DNA of 64,000 bases. Source: Lumnitzera littorea. Its lineage: Eukaryota > Streptophyta > Magnoliopsida > Myrtales > Combretaceae. Each line of letters starts with the position of its first letter. Positions within the stretch are counted from its first letter, which is position 1. The DNA lies in assembly GCA_024138015.1 (NCBI GenBank), contig JAMXBB010000001.1, positions 90,337,936 to 90,401,935 on the forward strand, given 5' to 3'. A program made the translations under genes and the position numbers. The notes beneath the pieces were generated by a model. That model searched no databases, had not been told where the DNA came from, and saw only the letters and a program-made list of their open reading frames with translations. Below are positions 25,617 to 38,103 of this stretch, piece by piece.

Positions 25617-26550
25617 ATTCTATCTTTTAAATATAAAATATTCCAATAGACAAAGTACCTATTTAGGCTAGATTTAAGAGATGTGTAGGTTGTTTAGGGG
25701 AAGTAGGTGAGGGATGAATGAGTTTGAAAAAGATAAATAGAATGTTTAGTTAGACATTAACGCCCTTTAGGCGTTCCTAAAAAATATTAAAAAAAAATCC
25801 ATAAGGTAACAACAGTTATAACCAAACCGCTCTCTTAAGGAATATCAAAATTGTCCAAAAATATCTCCCATAAAGTGAAAATTATGAGTAGAAAAAGTAA
25901 CAAATTAGTCATTATTGAAAAAACACCCTATATAATTCCTTTTTGTTACTTATCAATATTAACTCCTTTGCTTACAACTCAAGGAACATAGGTATACTCC
26001 CCTAATTTATAACATATGAAAATAGTAATGGAGATGGTTTAGTACATATGTTCCTAAAAATATAGTAAATAATGATCCTAACTCTATAGAAAGCAAAATG
26101 GATAGAAATGATAGGAATCTAAAAACAAATTACATGTCTATCTTTATTAAGAAATGGTTTTCTAGTTTATTTAAAAAAAAAATCACCTACTTCCCTTAAA
26201 CATCCCACACATCTCTCAAATTTGGCTTAAACGAATACTTTGTTTATTGGGATATTTTGTATTTAGAAGATAGAATTCCTATGTTTTAAGCCATATATTC
26301 TATGTTTTCTAAAGCCATTCTAACATGTCAAAATCTATTTTTACAATCAAACTTGCTAAACCATTAACTTCTCTATATACTGTATATCTCCCCATGAAGT
26401 GAAAATTCTAAGTAAAAGAAATACCATATTAGTCATTATTAAAAAAACATATTATATAATTCCTTTTTGTTACTTGTTAGCATTAACTTCTTTGCTAACA
26501 ACTCAAAAAGCATGGATACATAGTATACTTCTCCAATTTGGTATCAAAGC
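25617..26550. repeat. Leader-region inverted and direct repeats
   Basis: Inverted arms of about 100 bases lie at 25617-25715 and 26180-26290. A direct repeat of about 135 bases lies at 25869-26005 and 26393-26530, the second copy running straight into the primer site. A smaller direct repeat (CCTCATTATGAGGA) lies just upstream at about 25453 and 25520. The inverted pair would fold the leader into a large stem-loop, as is usual for Caulimoviridae pregenomic RNA. Confidence 0.6.
26539..26550 (+). other. tRNA-Met primer-binding site of the pararetrovirus-like unit
   Basis: TGGTATCAAAGC has one mismatch to the TGGTATCAGAGC site used by both Caulimoviridae and plant gypsy elements. Confidence 0.65.
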
Positions 26551-26989
26551 AAGGTTTTATTAAGTGAGGTTTTCATTTAATAGATGTTGTTTCATTTCAT
26601 AGTTTTAATCAAAAAAAAGTTTGAATATCTTAATTTAGAAATATATAAAGAAAGGAATATGGTTAGAAATTTTGAATTTAAACACAATTGTTATTTTGCT
26701 AATATTTATCAGTATTGTTTACATAGTGATACACAAATAGCTTAATATTTAATAGATATTCATATTAGTACAATAGCATCTTTAGAAGTATAATATAAGA
26801 AAAATTATAATATATAGGAAAGAATGTTAAAAGATATAAAAAATAAAAATAATATTATATTAGAATTAATAAAAAAACATAGGTTTTATAAAAGATCAAA
26901 ATAATAAGATAGAAAGAAAATTTTAAGAAATATAAAAATATAAAGAAGTTAAAAAATATCAAAAGTAAAAAATTCAAAATTCTCACAAA

Positions 26990-29900
26990 GTTATTCTTAA
27001 GAAATTGGAAGAAAAGTTGATAGAGTTAGAAAATAGAAATCAAAATTTAGAAGAGAAAACTCTAAAATTAGAAAAAGTTTCAAGTAAGTTAAAAGCAATA
27101 TCACAAGAAAATAACTAAAATATACAAAAAGTTGAAAGAATTGTCTTAGAAATAAAATGCTATCTAAAAATTTCATGATTTTAGAAGAAAATAAAGAATA
27201 TATAGAAAACTTAGCATATACTAGAAAGTTTTTAGAAAACATTATAGGATTTATAAGAGCTCAGTTAATATAAACATCACATAAAGAAATAGTGAGAAGC
27301 CTAAATACTTTAATAGCATTAATTATTAAATTACATTATAACTTAGAAAATTTAGAAATTTTGATTAAAGAAAAGGAAAAAAAATAGAATATTTTAAAGA
27401 TTTAGAATTAATAACTAAAAAACTAGAAAATATTAATATAAGAAGTACAAAGGAGAAAGGAAAGAAAGTTACCTAAGATCATTTACATTTCTAGTGCCTC
27501 TTAGTTATAAAAAGAAAATTAACAACTAAAACAGAAACTATGCTGTTTTCAAATAGATTTAGAACAATTAGGGAATAAGCAACTCGTAGTAGTAGTAATT
27601 CTAATTTCTTAGGTAGAATACTAAAAAAAAATGGTACTAATAATAAAGAAGTAGTGTTAGAAGATATAATAAATATAGACAGAGATATAGAAATCTTTAA
27701 TAATCAAGCAATTAATTTATTAAATCCAAGGGCATTATATAAAATAGGTAGATTTGAAAGAACCACAAGTACAGTTAAGATAAATAGAGAAAAAGTTTCG
27801 ATAATAGACAAAATAATAGGAATCTAGAAACAAATTTAGAGGTAGAAGATGTAAACAATATTTTAATAACTGAACATGAAAAAGAATTTTCAAATGAATA
27901 TGAAAAATTATTAAGATATAGAGATTATATAGAAGAAGAAAGTGATGATGAAGATTTTAAAGAAGATTACAAGATATAAAAAGTTAAAAAATGGACAAAG
28001 GAAGAATTAGAAGAAGAACGTAGAAAGCGAGAATACGAAATGGTAGAATTAAGATACCTAAATGCAAAAATATTAAATAAATATAATGACAAAGATGACT
28101 AAATTAGTACAGTTGAACAACATGTTAGTATATTAAATAAAAAAATAGATAAAGAATCAATGGAACATAGTAGCCCAAGTAATATAACAAATTTAGTCCT
28201 AAAAGTTTATAATTCAAATAATATACCAAAGGCGCCATATACAACATATGACACAAATAGAGAAGATGGATACATTAGTAAGGGCAAAATATTAGATTTT
28301 ACACAAAAATCTTACAAAATATATAAATAATGGTAAAATGTTAAATCTTCTGATATATGAGCTTTAGTTGTGGCTAGAAGAAATAACAAAATAGAAAATT
28401 TTAGTAGTATAAGATTACCTTAAACAAGCCGTTGATCATAATGCGTATGAAATGTTTAGATATTTAAAAATATAGTAGGTTTAACCAATACAATAGCATG
28501 GGAGAGATATAAAGAACAATTCCCTAAAAAATTTCAAGAACTTAGAAATTATGGAGTCAATCCATGCAATTTTGTAAAATAATAGAAGATTTGTTAATAG
28601 GAATGAGTCTTAACCAATGAGTAATTCCACAACAACAAGACAACATTATAAGATTAGAATATTTACAACTAAAACATTAGATAAATGCTATATTCTTTTT
28701 AAGAGACTATAATTATCATATAGAACTAGTAGGGTGTTTCTTTAACAAAGCAATTGTATAAAAATTAATACTAAAATTTCGTGGCCCCTTAAGTGAAGAA
28801 ATAAAAAAAAAAAAAAAAGTAGAACAATTAAATGAAAATATCAAAAGATAGTCATACATATAATATAGTGGTAGCCATAATAAAATTTGTTGTAGATAGA
28901 TTAATAGAAAAATATACGTTTATGCAAATACAAAAATGATTAAAAGGTGATTATTCTTTTTATAAAACCATATACACACCCTAATAGTATGAACATAAAC
29001 AAAGAAAAAAAATACCTAAAAGAGATAATAAAAGTAAAAGAAAAATAAAGAAATATTATCTTAGAAAACATCAGCTAGAAAACCATTTTTTAGTAAAGAT
29101 AGGCAGTTAGAAAATTTAATAAGAGTAGACATTGTAAAAATAAGATAACTTATTATACATGTAGAGAAACAAGACATCTTTGTAAAGGTTGTACAAAAAG
29201 AAATTCTTTACACAATAAAATTTCAATCATGGTAGAATGTATATATAAAGATTTAGCAGAAATAAATGATAATATAAGTGAAATAGAATTTATTTATAGT
29301 ACGATAAGTTATGAAGATCAAGCAGAAAATTCAAATAGTAACGAAAAAGGTGTAAATGAATTTATAGAATTAATTTCAAAAATTAATTTAGAACAAGAAA
29401 TTTTTTAATATATGGATAATAGTATAGAGTGCTAACATAATTGGCAAAATAATAAAGGAAATTTTAATAAACCATGTGCATATTGTAAAAAAGTACCTTA
29501 ATATGAATATTAGATATTAGTGTCAATTTTGTAATATAGAATATTGTAAATTTTGCCTTGTAAAAACAAGTGTAGAAATTGAGAAAAATAGTTCACAACC
29601 AAGATAGTATTGCAGAAATCACCAAGATGAATAAATTGAAAGGTTAATAGAAAGAAGATTAAGAATTATAGAAACAAAAATAGACAAAATATAAGACAGA
29701 TTAAAACAACAACAACAAATAATATTAGAAGTAAAAATGGATAAAATAATATCGGAAATGCCTACTATAATATAATTATTAAATAAAAACTTAACAAGCA
29801 TGAGAGTACTTACAAATATAAGTATAGGGAAATAGTTAAAGTCAATAGTAGCATTAATAGATAAAGGATCTAGTAAAATAACAATAGATAGCAAGATTAT

Positions 29901-30190
29901 TCCTAAATAGTATATAGAAGATACTTAACCCCAATTATTTGAACAGATGGATGGGAAAATGTTTTGTTATAATAAATGTATTAAAAATATTAAGGTAAAA
30001 TTTAGAAAAAGTTTGCAAGAATATACAAACGATTATAACTTAAGTTTTTCATATGTAAGAGATTTAAATTTATCTAACACGTAATTTATTATAGGTTTAT
30101 CCTTCTTATTAAAAGACATTAAAGGATCAGTTGTAACTAGAGAAGGTATACAACTATTAGAAGATGACAGAATTCTATACACATTAAGGT
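26990..30190 (+). pseudogene. Broken polyprotein of the pararetrovirus-like unit (capsid to protease)
   Basis: Read in pieces, the + strand gives a Lys/Glu-rich coiled-coil stretch (about 27000-27120) and an acidic stretch (about 27870-27980). A capsid-like region follows near 28480-28740, then a degenerate zinc-knuckle-like Cys/His cluster near 29155-29200 and a second cluster of CX2C pairs near 29490-29560. Last is an aspartic-protease-like region about 29845-30180, whose catalytic triplet reads D-K-G instead of D-T/S-G. The frame is broken by many stops and several shifts. It ends abruptly where the TA-rich repeat begins, before any reverse transcriptase. Identity rests on domain order and composition, so it is moderate at best. 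Confidence 0.5.
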
Positions 30191-30206
30191 ATATATTTAT
30201 GTATAT

Positions 30207-30378
30207 AACATAATAATATATATGTGCATAGTACATAATCTATATAAATGTGTAATATATATCGTATATTGTAAATATATAATCTATATATTGTTATATA
30301 TCAATTTATATATTTATTTAAAACAAGCAATGATTTGTATGCATCTGTCATATATGTTTGTTACATATATATATATAT
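30207..30378. repeat. TA-rich repeat, uninterrupted copy
   Basis: Matches 21330-21436 joined to 24658-24775 without the 3.2 kb LTR. The shared order is CATAATAATATATATGTG, CATAATCTATATA, GTGTAATATATAT, then TGTAAATATATAATCTATA. Confidence 0.7.
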
Positions 30379-31404
30379 CACACCCCGAATAGGAGAAGTT
30401 GTTATAGTCTAACCGTGTAAACTAATCAACATAGAAGCTAACTTCACAGTTGCTATTGTAAATGTAGTTCACATAAGGTAATTACGACTCAACCAGCTTC
30501 AAGCATTCAGTCTGACACTTGTCAATAATCAAACCCGTGATATAACTTTTCAAAATATTTGTTTAGTACATCTTGTTGTCCGATAACACAATAGTATTTG
30601 TATAAGTGTTTCCACGCATAGAGTTATAATTTACATTAAGAGTTTATAAAAGTTACAAGTCTTAAAGTTTATTTACCATAAGATGGGAAATTAGTTGGCA
30701 TCCTAAAAAATTCCTAGTTAGTTTTCTCAAAACTAAAAAGAAAAGTTAAGAAACCTAGATTCAATGGATTCTCCTTTCTTCACATTCCTAGCTAACTGCA
30801 CACTAACATGAGGGTGGTGATATCTATACATCTTAAACTCTCACTTGTCACTTACAAAAGAGTCTATAGGGATGTAATCACAAGAGTCTATAGGGATGTA
30901 AGCACAATTAGCTTAGTAAGTGCGATAAAGTAAGAAAAGTACTATACAATTACAAATAAGATCGTTAATTATAATGAAATGTAGTGCAATTAATCACTTA
31001 AAATATTGTATAATATTATCTAGTCCACTATGAGATCAGAGAAATTATATCCTCTCCAACCTGGATTGGGGATTTTACCGCGACTCAAATCAAACCAAAC
31101 ATAGGCTTATGCAATGAAAAACACCCTGCTCTTATGACTACCTTCGAGCCATTATGCTTACCCTTATTATGACCTCCTTACCTGTCACTTAATTCAATTA
31201 AGGATAGGAAAAAGATCATTTCAACTATCCTCATTGAAGGGAGTTGGTATTTGGTTTAATACTCTTAATCATTCCCCTAACAATTGCAATGCATGTCTAG
31301 TTACGTTAGTAGTCAAATCACTATTAGTTCCATTTAGGGGTGGCCAAATCAATTCACACAATACAAAATTATACTATCATGCAGAATAGCAGGTCAAGGA
31401 ATTC

Positions 31405-31710
31405 AGCTCTTATCACAAATAGATACCAATCACACATATGGCATGTTCACAGACAACTAATTTATAATCACAAGCAAAAGTATTATTAAGTTTTTAGATA
31501 TTTTGATATAGTATCTCAACAAACGGTAAAACCATGATCCTAACTTACCTATTCTAATGCTGATTGTGAAAGATCTATATCGTTGACACTTTGCTTACTA
31601 GGAGATCCTATATATACAAAAGTCATTTTTAGTTTTTGTAAGAGTTACAAAAATATTAGAGTTTTATCTATTCTCTTATTTCATTTTGAAGTTATATATA
31701 TAAATATATA
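31405..31710. repeat. Exact 306-bp duplicate, left copy
   Basis: Identical by eye to 31822-32127. It is followed by 53 bases of other sequence and then the run of N. Most likely an assembly overlap artefact. Confidence 0.85.
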
Positions 31711-31763
31711 TTTGCTTTTAACTCCGCACGTATGCATATTGTCATTTTTATAGATCTTTCACA

Positions 31764-31821
31764 NNNNNNNNNNNNNNNNNNNNNNNNNNNNNNNNNNNNN
31801 NNNNNNNNNNNNNNNNNNNNN
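31764..31821. other. Assembly gap (58 N)
   Basis: A run of undetermined bases between the two copies of the 306-bp duplicate. Confidence 0.99.
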
Positions 31822-32127
31822 AGCTCTTATCACAAATAGATACCAATCACACATATGGCATGTTCACAGACAACTAATTTATAATCACAAGCAAAAGTAT
31901 TATTAAGTTTTTAGATATTTTGATATAGTATCTCAACAAACGGTAAAACCATGATCCTAACTTACCTATTCTAATGCTGATTGTGAAAGATCTATATCGT
32001 TGACACTTTGCTTACTAGGAGATCCTATATATACAAAAGTCATTTTTAGTTTTTGTAAGAGTTACAAAAATATTAGAGTTTTATCTATTCTCTTATTTCA
32101 TTTTGAAGTTATATATATAAATATATA
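31822..32127. repeat. Exact 306-bp duplicate, right copy
   Basis: Begins immediately after the gap with AGCTCTTATCACAAATAG and ends in a TA run. The copies separate at the TA run. Confidence 0.85.
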
Positions 32128-32130
32128 TAT

Positions 32131-34965
32131 ATATATATCTAAAGTATATTATTATTTTCTTTATATGATGAAATATAGTTTTATTATTTAAGTTATATAA
32201 AGTTATCAAGTATCAACAATATATATAGTTATATTATTATTTATAATATATCGTTTTGATCGTACTGAAATATACTTTTAATTAGTCGAGTTATGTTTCA
32301 ATTATGATAAGGTTATCTTAATGCGTAAATTTTCATTATATTATAGAAATGTGTGTTATATTATTTAAGATTATCCAATTTTAGTAAAAGTGGTGTTTTG
32401 AGTTTGTACTAACTTAATGATATATACTACGGGTTCTATTTTGAGAGATAACTTCTAAATGATATTTTCTTATTTTCTATCATACTTATATATTCCTATA
32501 ACTAGCCTTATCATGTTATACTCATATAATATAAATAAGTTATATTTTATATAATTTCTTAAAATAGCTTAGTAATATATGTAATTTGTAGCCCTGATAC
32601 GCATATACCCTCAGAAATATGATATAAAATCTCTTTTAATCAAACTTGATTAGCATGTATTTGTATAGGTTTTATCTCAATATTTATTATATTTTAACCT
32701 ATTATTATTAAAAATGTATCTTAGTGAGTAAATTATGCTATTTTATTACTAAAATTCATGATAAATAGCTTGGCTCACCAAATAATTCTTTGAAAATTTC
32801 TATAAACTCTTAAAAATTTGGGGGGAGGGGGGAATGGCATTGTCATTCGCTCCTTATTCTTTATTATTATGTTTAGTTTGCATTTAAGTTTTGTCATCAC
32901 AATTCCTCCAAATCCCAATTCCTTATAATCTTGTAATAGAGATTCATGAAAGTAACCTAAGAATCATGATTTAGAGCATGTCTTTTCTTTTTCCCAAATA
33001 TAACCCTTACATTACTTTTGTACTCTCCTCTTCATTGTTTATATTTTCTCTCTCTTCTTATACTTCCATCCAGCAGCAGAATCATTGTAATGATGTCAAG
33101 TTGCCAAAGCATCCTTCGTCGCCTTACTCTAAGCTGTTCTCTCTTTATAAACTTTCTTCTTTTCTCTCTCTATCCGATTTGTTCTCTCTCTCTCTCTCTA
33201 AGCTTTCATCTTCTCTCTCTTTAAGCACATCAGACTGGTCCTTTGACATGTAGTTCATGTTGTGCTATTTGGTGAGGAAACCCTTATCTCCTCCTCTCTA
33301 TTACCTGTTGTCAGCATGTGGCTCACGTCGATGTCACCAAGGAATCGATGCATCATTGTCTCATCTCCACATGACTCTATGTAGGAACCATAGCGGGAAG
33401 AATCTGTGTTGATTGTGTTGTTTGTGTAACTAATGTCTTACTATGTGACTTAAAATGATAAATTTGTGTTGTTTGTGTGAATAGAGAAGGGAGGAAGATG
33501 ACAATGGGTTAGAGAGAGAATTTAAAACAGGGGTAAAATAGTTATTTTGATTATATTCCATGTTTATTACTTATGTGTCTTTTTTTTTTTTCAAGAGATC
33601 AATGTAATATTAATTACAAACTTATTCAATTACTAATGAATCCCAACTCCATTATGTGTTTATTCCATGCGGTGAAGTAAACAAGCCATACATGTAATAT
33701 GTATTATATATAAAAATTTTAAGCTTGAAACAACATTATTTAATACATTTATTTTGCACTTTAAAAAATGGATGAATAGTGGCTTATTTAAGCAAATACA
33801 TAAAATATTCATAATTTTATAAAAATAAAAATATCACATAAAAGTATATCTGAGATAACCTAAAAATAAAATTTTTTTTTTTCATAATTTTCTAGATAAT
33901 TTTAACATTTTTAGAAAATAAAGGAAATATAGGGTAGAAAATTTGATGGTGTGTTCATCAAAGCTTTGGTGGCCATTGGTTAGTGAGAGTGTATCAGACT
34001 AGCGACGCATGGGGTAGGCTATTAGGGCCTAGCGAGGTTCAACAGCTGATCACTTGGAGGTTAGGGAACCAGCTTAATAGATTCCTTGCTCTGTTTATGA
34101 TTTAATTTTTCTAAAATGTTTCTAATTTCTAGATTATTTTCTCTATTTATCATAGATTTCAGTTTGCTAAAATATTAAAGTTTTGATGTCTTTTTCTATT
34201 TATAAGATTAATGTTTGCTGTATGGAATTTTCTTTTTATTTTTCTACCTTTTTTATTTAGCACGAGGTGGCTTAATTTAGTGATTCACCTTTTGATTTGT
34301 CAAGTCCATCCCCAATTTGATGCTATGGTTGCTATCTAGTTGATTCTAGATCAAACTTAGCTGTTTTGATAAGTTTTGATGATTTTTAGTTAATTTATTA
34401 GTATTTATATATTATGTTAATATGTTGTATATTTACTAATATATGTGTACATATCCTATATATTTGGTACATGTAATGTGTAATTATACACATATAATTA
34501 TGTTTTTACCATGTCTTATATTTTTAATATATATTTTCTATTTAATTTTGCTAATTTATCACTTATTATATATATTTACATAATTTCGAGTGAATTTATG
34601 GGTATAAATATTAATATACTAGGTATATTTATATAGTATATTATGCTATATTATTTCCTTTTATAACTTAATTAACTTATCTTTAAATTCTTGTCACATT
34701 TTGAGCTTAATTTTAAGGATTCTGATGAGTTTTATGCTATATTATATAATGATATTTCTAATGCTAAAATTGGGATTTTGGGTTATTATTTTCATAATTT
34801 AACTTCATTGGGTTACTTCAATTAACTTTTCTAATCTCTAGTTATAAAGTTTAAGCTTAATTGGATAAATTTTTCTTGAAAGCTCTAAATTTGAGTATGA
34901 TTGCCTTAAATGCGATTTTTAGGAGATTACATATATATATATATAAAACATAATTATACACACAT
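32131..34965. other. AT-rich non-coding DNA, no gene recognised
   Basis: Low-complexity frames at 32978-33253 are CT-rich and not credible genes. A G-rich tract lies near 32819-32832. A less AT-rich patch near 33960-34080 has no recognised identity. Confidence 0.5.
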
Positions 34966-34970
34966 ACATA

Positions 34971-35856
34971 TGATAGGAATCAGGCTACTGGACCTTTGAC
35001 ACACAGCTAAGCCCAATAACTGAAAGGGCTAGCAAAGTGAATCCTCCTGCTCCAGCCGACTCCTGCCAAGGCCGGGTATCTCTTTGCCTAGTCACTCTGT
35101 ATGTCGAGTCGAATGATTACCCATCTCTTTAAAGTATGCTAAATTGTAGATTATTGGGATAATAGGCATACCGTTCTCGAATACTCACTCACACTTAAGC
35201 TAACCAACTATTCGACCTTAGCCTTGCTGAGGTATCGAGAGAGAAAGCCTGAACTGATCCTTAGTCACCCATACTCGGACCAGCAATTTGATCATACTCT
35301 TTCGCCCGCATCCTCCAATAATCTCGCCAATGTATCGTCGCCATGTATATAGGACCACGTGTAAAATTTGCCACACTAATCATTACTTTTCTCGAATATT
35401 CGTTTTTATCCTTTTGTTTTCTTGTACATTGCTTATTTAGGTTAATAACCTTTTTGTCTTTTTCCTTTTAAGCATGTTGCCCTAAATTCTTGGGTATAAA
35501 TACTCCTTATATTTGTAGCTATAAACATCATATTGAACGTTAATACACTTGACATTTTCCTCTTATACACATTACTTTGTTTACATTTATTTCACTCTTA
35601 TCCTAACTCTTAAGCAAGGTTAGGTGGTGACTAACCTCACCGAACCAATTCATGTGTCATATCGAGTTGTGCTGTAAGTCATCGGGAGTTCCATTAGTGT
35701 GTCATATTCATTGGAGTTATTCATGGGTTTTTGCTTACTTTTCATTCGCATTTGTCCTTTTACGCATTTTTCCCCATCACTTCCTTTTTAAGCTTTCAGC
35801 AAGCTCGGACCCATTTAGCAACCGGCCTTATCTATTCTTGGTCACGATTTACACCA
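34971..35856 (+). repeat. 5' LTR of element 2
   Basis: Matches 52453-53339 from TGATAGGAATC to ACACCA/ACACTA. TATAAATA at 35495-35502. The last bases are followed directly by the primer-binding site. Confidence 0.88.
35495..35502 (+). promoter_or_regulatory. TATA box in the 5' LTR of element 2
   Basis: TATAAATA after TTCTTGGG. The 3' LTR has the matching site near 52978, altered to TATAAACG. Confidence 0.55.
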
Positions 35857-35859
35857 TCT

Positions 35860-35871
35860 TGGTATCAGAGT
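35860..35871 (+). other. tRNA-iMet primer-binding site of element 2
   Basis: TGGTATCAGAGT matches the plant initiator tRNA-Met site (TGGTATCAGAGC) but for the last base. It lies 3 bases after the LTR. Confidence 0.85.
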
Positions 35872-36004
35872 GGAGGTTTTGTTTGAGTTATAGTTTATTT
35901 TCAGAGTTCTGTTATACTTTGTTTTACGAGTATGAAACAAAGTAAGTTACTGTGTTCATCTTAGCTGTTATATTTGCTAACTATTTAGTTTCTGGTTTGG
36001 AGAA

Positions 36005-36945
36005 ATGACAGATTTAAATGTAAATGTTGGTATTAGAGATGACAATAGTAGAGTTGTCTACCAAAGCTAACGGTCTCAAGGAACCCTTAGGAGTACCGAC
36101 AAGAGATTTGATAAGGTGGTTAGCCTCTTAGTGGATTTAACCCGAGCTATTCACACGTCGGCTTATCAATCTGCTGAAGCTACGCAAAACACCCTACAAG
36201 CTGCTCAATCTATTAGAGGTCAAAACTTAGCTCGACTAATTCGAGGGGGAGGAGTAGGCGGACAAGTAAGATGAATGATAGACTTGAGAGAACTGGATAA
36301 AAAGGATTGGGAAAAGGAAGAGGAAGAGTATTTTGAAGAAGAGCAAGGTCGGATCCCTAGAGCATTTGACTATGTGAAGCTTCAGATTTCGAGTTTTAAT
36401 AGATTTTGGAATGCTGATGAATATCTAGAATGGGAAGAGAAAATGGAGTGTATTTTTTATTATTATCAGTACAAAGATTACGAGAAAGTGAGAATTACTG
36501 TTATTGAGTTATCTAGATATGCTGCCATGTGGTGGAAGAATTTCCGGGCTATGAGAAGGTGAGAAGGCTACCAAGAGATTAATACTTGGCTTGAAATGAA
36601 AAGTATACTAAGAAATGGGTTTGTACCGGATACTTATTTGTAAGATACTTTTACTTAGCTTTAGGAGATGAGACAAGGAAGCTGAACAGTTAACGAGTAT
36701 GTTCAGGAATTCCAAATGCTCATGATTCGATGTGAAGTGGAGGAACTACCAGTACGAACAGTCTTTAGGTTCTTTACTAGATTAAGAGGCGATATTTGAG
36801 ACATTGTAGAATTCCAATAATTTTATAGCAATAGATGAAGCTATCAGAATAGCTCAACAAGTAGAAAAATAGAGAAGAAGCCGAGTACCGACCAGAATGT
36901 CAACTAGTCAACTTAGACAGGGAAATCACCGAGTTTAGTCAAGTA
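36005..36945 (+). pseudogene. gag pseudogene of element 2, 5' part
   Basis: The ATG at 36005 gives MTDLNVNVGIRDD.... An open stretch at 36275-36562 holds the retrotransposon Gag core (EYLEWEEKMECIFYYY and later AAMWWKNF). The VNEYVQEFQMLMIRC segment follows after a stop. The frame is cut at 36946-36950 by insertion of the 3.8 kb element. Gag continues at 48930 with the zinc knuckle. Stops before and after show decay. Confidence 0.82.
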
Positions 36946-38103
36946 CCGAGTGTAAACCCTGCTTTTAAGTAGGCCTATGATTTGACTAAAAATACTTCCT
37001 AAATGTTCCCAAGGATCAACTAAACTAAGAACTTAAGTTTATAATTAAAAATGAACTTACTTTTCTAATTCAAAAGCTTATTATCGATAAAACCTGAACA
37101 TGAAAAATTGCAGACTCTAAAGTCACCTAAGACCCTAAACCCTAAAACAATTAAGGACTTTTAACCCTAAGCGACTAATTGATAATTTAATTTGAATAAT
37201 TTCATTTAACTCTAGAAAATTTCATAGTTCTATAAGAATTGAATAATAATCTATAAAACAATTTAAGAAGTAAATCCTAAAATAATTTATTATAAGACAA
37301 TTCTCTTATCTTCATGCCTAAGCCTTATATATGAATAAGTAGATCAACTAATCACCCTAAACGACTTATCAATTGAGAGTTGGAGTCAAATATCAATTGA
37401 TAACTTATAAAAAACTAGTAATAAGATACTTTCCTTATCATTCATTAACTTATATTACATATGGACAAATTATCACAAGATTTCACATGCTTAACTTTAA
37501 TATATAAGACAAGACAATTCTATGCCATAAAGAGATCTTAATGGCTAGTTCTTACAAGTTAGAAAGAGGGGGGTGGAGTATGTTTTTGTCTCTCATCCAT
37601 CAATCACTTTATCTTACACTCCACTATTCACCTCTTAATGCTTACATCATTTAGAGTTATAATTGTTGACTTTTGTGCACGTTATAAGATAACACAAACA
37701 AACTTCTTAAACACACTTCCACCCTCATTTCTAACTGGCTACTCTTTCTCCCATTGCTCTCACTTTCAACTTCATTTTCACTTCCTTTTCTCTCACTTTG
37801 AAAACAACTTAAAAGAGGAAACACAAAACCCCACAAAATCTTACACTTACTACCACTTTCCAAGCTTCAACTCACGGCATTTTAACTTCACTTTATGTCT
37901 TACATTTGCCAACTTTCAAAGCTCCTTTTAGGATCCTTAGAACACTTCTTAAACCCTGCTTCAAAAGACCACAACTCAAGTTTCCAAAAAGGGTATAAGA
38001 AGGAAGGAGTAAGACAAAAAGCTTAAGTGGAAACTTAGTGTACAACCACCATATTTTTACTTTGTGGACGAGTAAGTATATCTTGTGTTAATAGTTTAGT
38101 ATT

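Larger units (their letters stand above)
25200..30190 (+). mobile_element. Endogenous pararetrovirus-like relic (Caulimoviridae-type), truncated
   Basis: In order it shows a TATA box (25272-25279), a non-coding leader of about 1.2 kb with long inverted and direct repeats, a tRNA-Met primer site (26539-26550), then about 3.6 kb of broken coding sequence. The coding part has coiled-coil, acidic, capsid-like, Cys-rich and aspartic-protease-like regions. It lies between TA-rich repeats, a setting known for endogenous plant pararetroviruses. No reverse transcriptase or RNase H is found. A degenerate LTR retroelement of another type is the alternative. It is inactive: stops and shifts occur throughout. 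Confidence 0.5.
30376..32130 (-). mobile_element. Decayed LTR related to element 3, minus strand
   Basis: Starts TATCACACCCCGAATAGGAG. The LTR of element 3, reverse complemented, starts TATCACGCCCCGAAGCGG. Similarity continues in order through GTGTAAACTA, ACATAAGG, CAATGCATGT (about 31290) and CTTACCT-ATTCTAATGC (about 31545). The far end is lost in AT-rich sequence and the gap region, so the right boundary is approximate. No coding sequence. Confidence 0.65.

Noticed and set aside
32978..33253. 91-codon Ser/Leu-rich frame
   Set aside because: The frame follows CT-rich low-complexity sequence and two overlapping frames are equally open. No recognisable domain.
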